DNA of 5,242 nucleotides from Dermatophilaceae bacterium (GTDB lineage Bacteria; Actinomycetota; Actinomycetes; Actinomycetales; Dermatophilaceae). The position numbers and the translations under genes were made by a program. The notes beneath the pieces were generated by a model. It was not told the origin of the DNA and did no database searches. It saw only the letters and a list, made by a program, of their open reading frames with translations. Where the stretch lies: the NCBI GenBank assembly GCA_013361975.1, contig JABFXB010000206.1, positions 1 to 5,242 of the forward strand, in the 5' to 3' direction. This document shows, one piece after another, positions 4,379 to 5,242 of the stretch (position 1 is the stretch's first letter; the number at the start of each line of letters is the position of its first letter).

Positions 4379-5242
4379 GTGGCCATCCCGAAGGTCGTCC
4401 TCTTCTACGCCTTCCGACCGCTCGCCGATCCCGACGCGCTGCGGCTGTGGCAGCGCGACCTGTGCGAGGGGCTCGGGCTGCGCGGTCGGATCCTGCTGTC
4501 CCGTCACGGGATCAACGCCACCGTCGGCGGCGACGTGACGGTGCTCAAGACGTACGTGCGCAAGACGCGGGAGTACGCGCCCTTCCACGACATCGACGTG
4601 AGGTGGAGCGACGGGACCGGCCTCGACGCGCACGGGTGCAGCCTCGACTTCCCGCGACTCGTCGTCAGGTCGCGCGAGGAGATCGTGTCGTTCGGGGTGC
4701 CCGACGAGGTCGTGGTCGACGAGCACGGCATCGTCGGCGGCGGCACGCGCCTGAGCCCCGACGAGCTCGACGCGCTCGTCGCCGAGCGGGGTGACGAGGT
4801 CGTGCTGCTCGACGGACGCAACGCCGTCGAGGCCGAGGTGGGGCACTTCCGCGGCGCCGTGGTGCCAGACGTGCGCCACACCGCCGACTTCGTGCGCGAG
4901 CTCGACTCCGGGCGGTGGGACGACCTCAAGGGACGCCCGGTCGTCACCTACTGCACGGGTGGCATCCGCTGCGAGGTGCTGACGAGTCTGATGCGCTCGC
5001 GCGGCTTCGACGAGGTCTACCAGCTCGACGGCGGCATCGTGCGCTACGGCGAGCAGCGCGGTGACCGCGGGCTCTGGGAGGGGCACCTCTACGTGTTCGA
5101 CGAGCGGATGACCGTCCCGTTCTCCGACGAGGCCGTGCACGTCGCGTCGTGCTCGCTCTGCGGCGAGCCCACGAGCCGGGTCGCCAACCGGGAGGACCTA
5201 CCCGGGCGCCCGCTGCGGCCGGTCTGCGCCGCCCACGCCTGA
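4379..5242 (+). CDS. trhO: Oxygen-dependent tRNA uridine(34) hydroxylase, rhodanese domain
   Basis: 287 residues, complete, with the TGA as the last bases of the window. The protein corresponds to YceA/UPF0176, now called TrhO, which hydroxylates U34 in the anticodon of certain tRNAs (ho5U) using O2. The N-terminal ferredoxin-like part has the family signature GRILLSRHGINATVGG (36-51), with LDFPRL-V (89-95) after it. A rhodanese domain (about 137-235) includes LLDGRN (143-148), GHFRGAV (155-161) and the active-site loop V189-T-Y-C192-T-G-G-I-R-C198-E, with the catalytic Cys in place. QLDGGI (215-220) and LYVFDERMTVPF (237-248) complete the signature. The C-terminal segment has C258-x2-C261 and C283-x2-H286, but seems to lack the extra Cys residues I recall between them in homologues. 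The start GTG at 4379 has a good SD 7 bases upstream. It is probably cotranscribed with dapB. Confidence 0.95.
   Translation: MAIPKVVLFYAFRPLADPDALRLWQRDLCEGLGLRGRILLSRHGINATVGGDVTVLKTYVRKTREYAPFHDIDVRWSDGTGLDAHGCSLDFPRLVVRSREEIVSFGVPDEVVVDEHGIVGGGTRLSPDELDALVAERGDEVVLLDGRNAVEAEVGHFRGAVVPDVRHTADFVRELDSGRWDDLKGRPVVTYCTGGIRCEVLTSLMRSRGFDEVYQLDGGIVRYGEQRGDRGLWEGHLYVFDERMTVPFSDEAVHVASCSLCGEPTSRVANREDLPGRPLRPVCAAHA

Noticed and set aside
3779..5140. 453-codon open frame on the minus strand opposite dapB and trhO
   Set aside because: The plus-strand frames encode unmistakable DapB and TrhO. The antisense product is rich in His/Val/Glu/Arg with no domain pattern, as expected for the shadow of GC-rich codons.

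Overview
The window is very GC-rich throughout. The gene types and the pnp/dapB neighbourhood point to a high-GC actinobacterium; a Micrococcales/Intrasporangiaceae-like organism is my best guess, but the sequence alone does not fix the genus. Nothing looks foreign: there are no transposases, tRNAs, rRNAs, CRISPR arrays or phage genes, and base composition appears uniform.

Layout. (1) Positions 1-175 hold the last 57 codons of pnp (polynucleotide phosphorylase, end of the S1 domain), on the plus strand. (2) A strong 14-bp hairpin at 202-233 separates pnp from a convergent gene and overlaps that gene's stop codon. (3) A minus-strand cassette of three envelope genes is transcribed from 3415 down to 209: a Tat-type lipoprotein of the CE4 polysaccharide deacetylase fold, then a Sec-type lipoprotein with a seven-bladed YncE/YVTN-like beta-propeller (overlapping the first gene by ATGA), then a seven-helix membrane protein of the CtaG (caa3 oxidase assembly) superfamily. 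(4) A divergent 138-bp intergenic region (3416-3553) carries a perfect 12-bp tandem repeat and a likely leaderless promoter. (5) A plus-strand pair follows: dapB (lysine/diaminopimelate synthesis) and, 9 bp downstream, trhO (rhodanese-domain tRNA U34 hydroxylase), which ends exactly at the window edge.

How the genes relate. pnp, dapB and trhO are housekeeping genes. The three-gene cassette between pnp and dapB is the unusual part. All three products should sit in or on the outer face of the cytoplasmic membrane, and two are tightly coupled in translation. All three also depart from, or suggest a change in, metal chemistry. The deacetylase has His-Gly where the family has the catalytic Asp-Asp. 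The CtaG-like protein lacks the His residues I would expect at the family's copper-binding positions. The propeller presents His/Asp/Met/Asn at all seven blade-entry positions and has a Met-rich loop. My working hypothesis is a small envelope module, possibly for metal (copper) handling or cell-wall/respiratory-complex maturation, rather than three unrelated genes. This is inference and has not been demonstrated.
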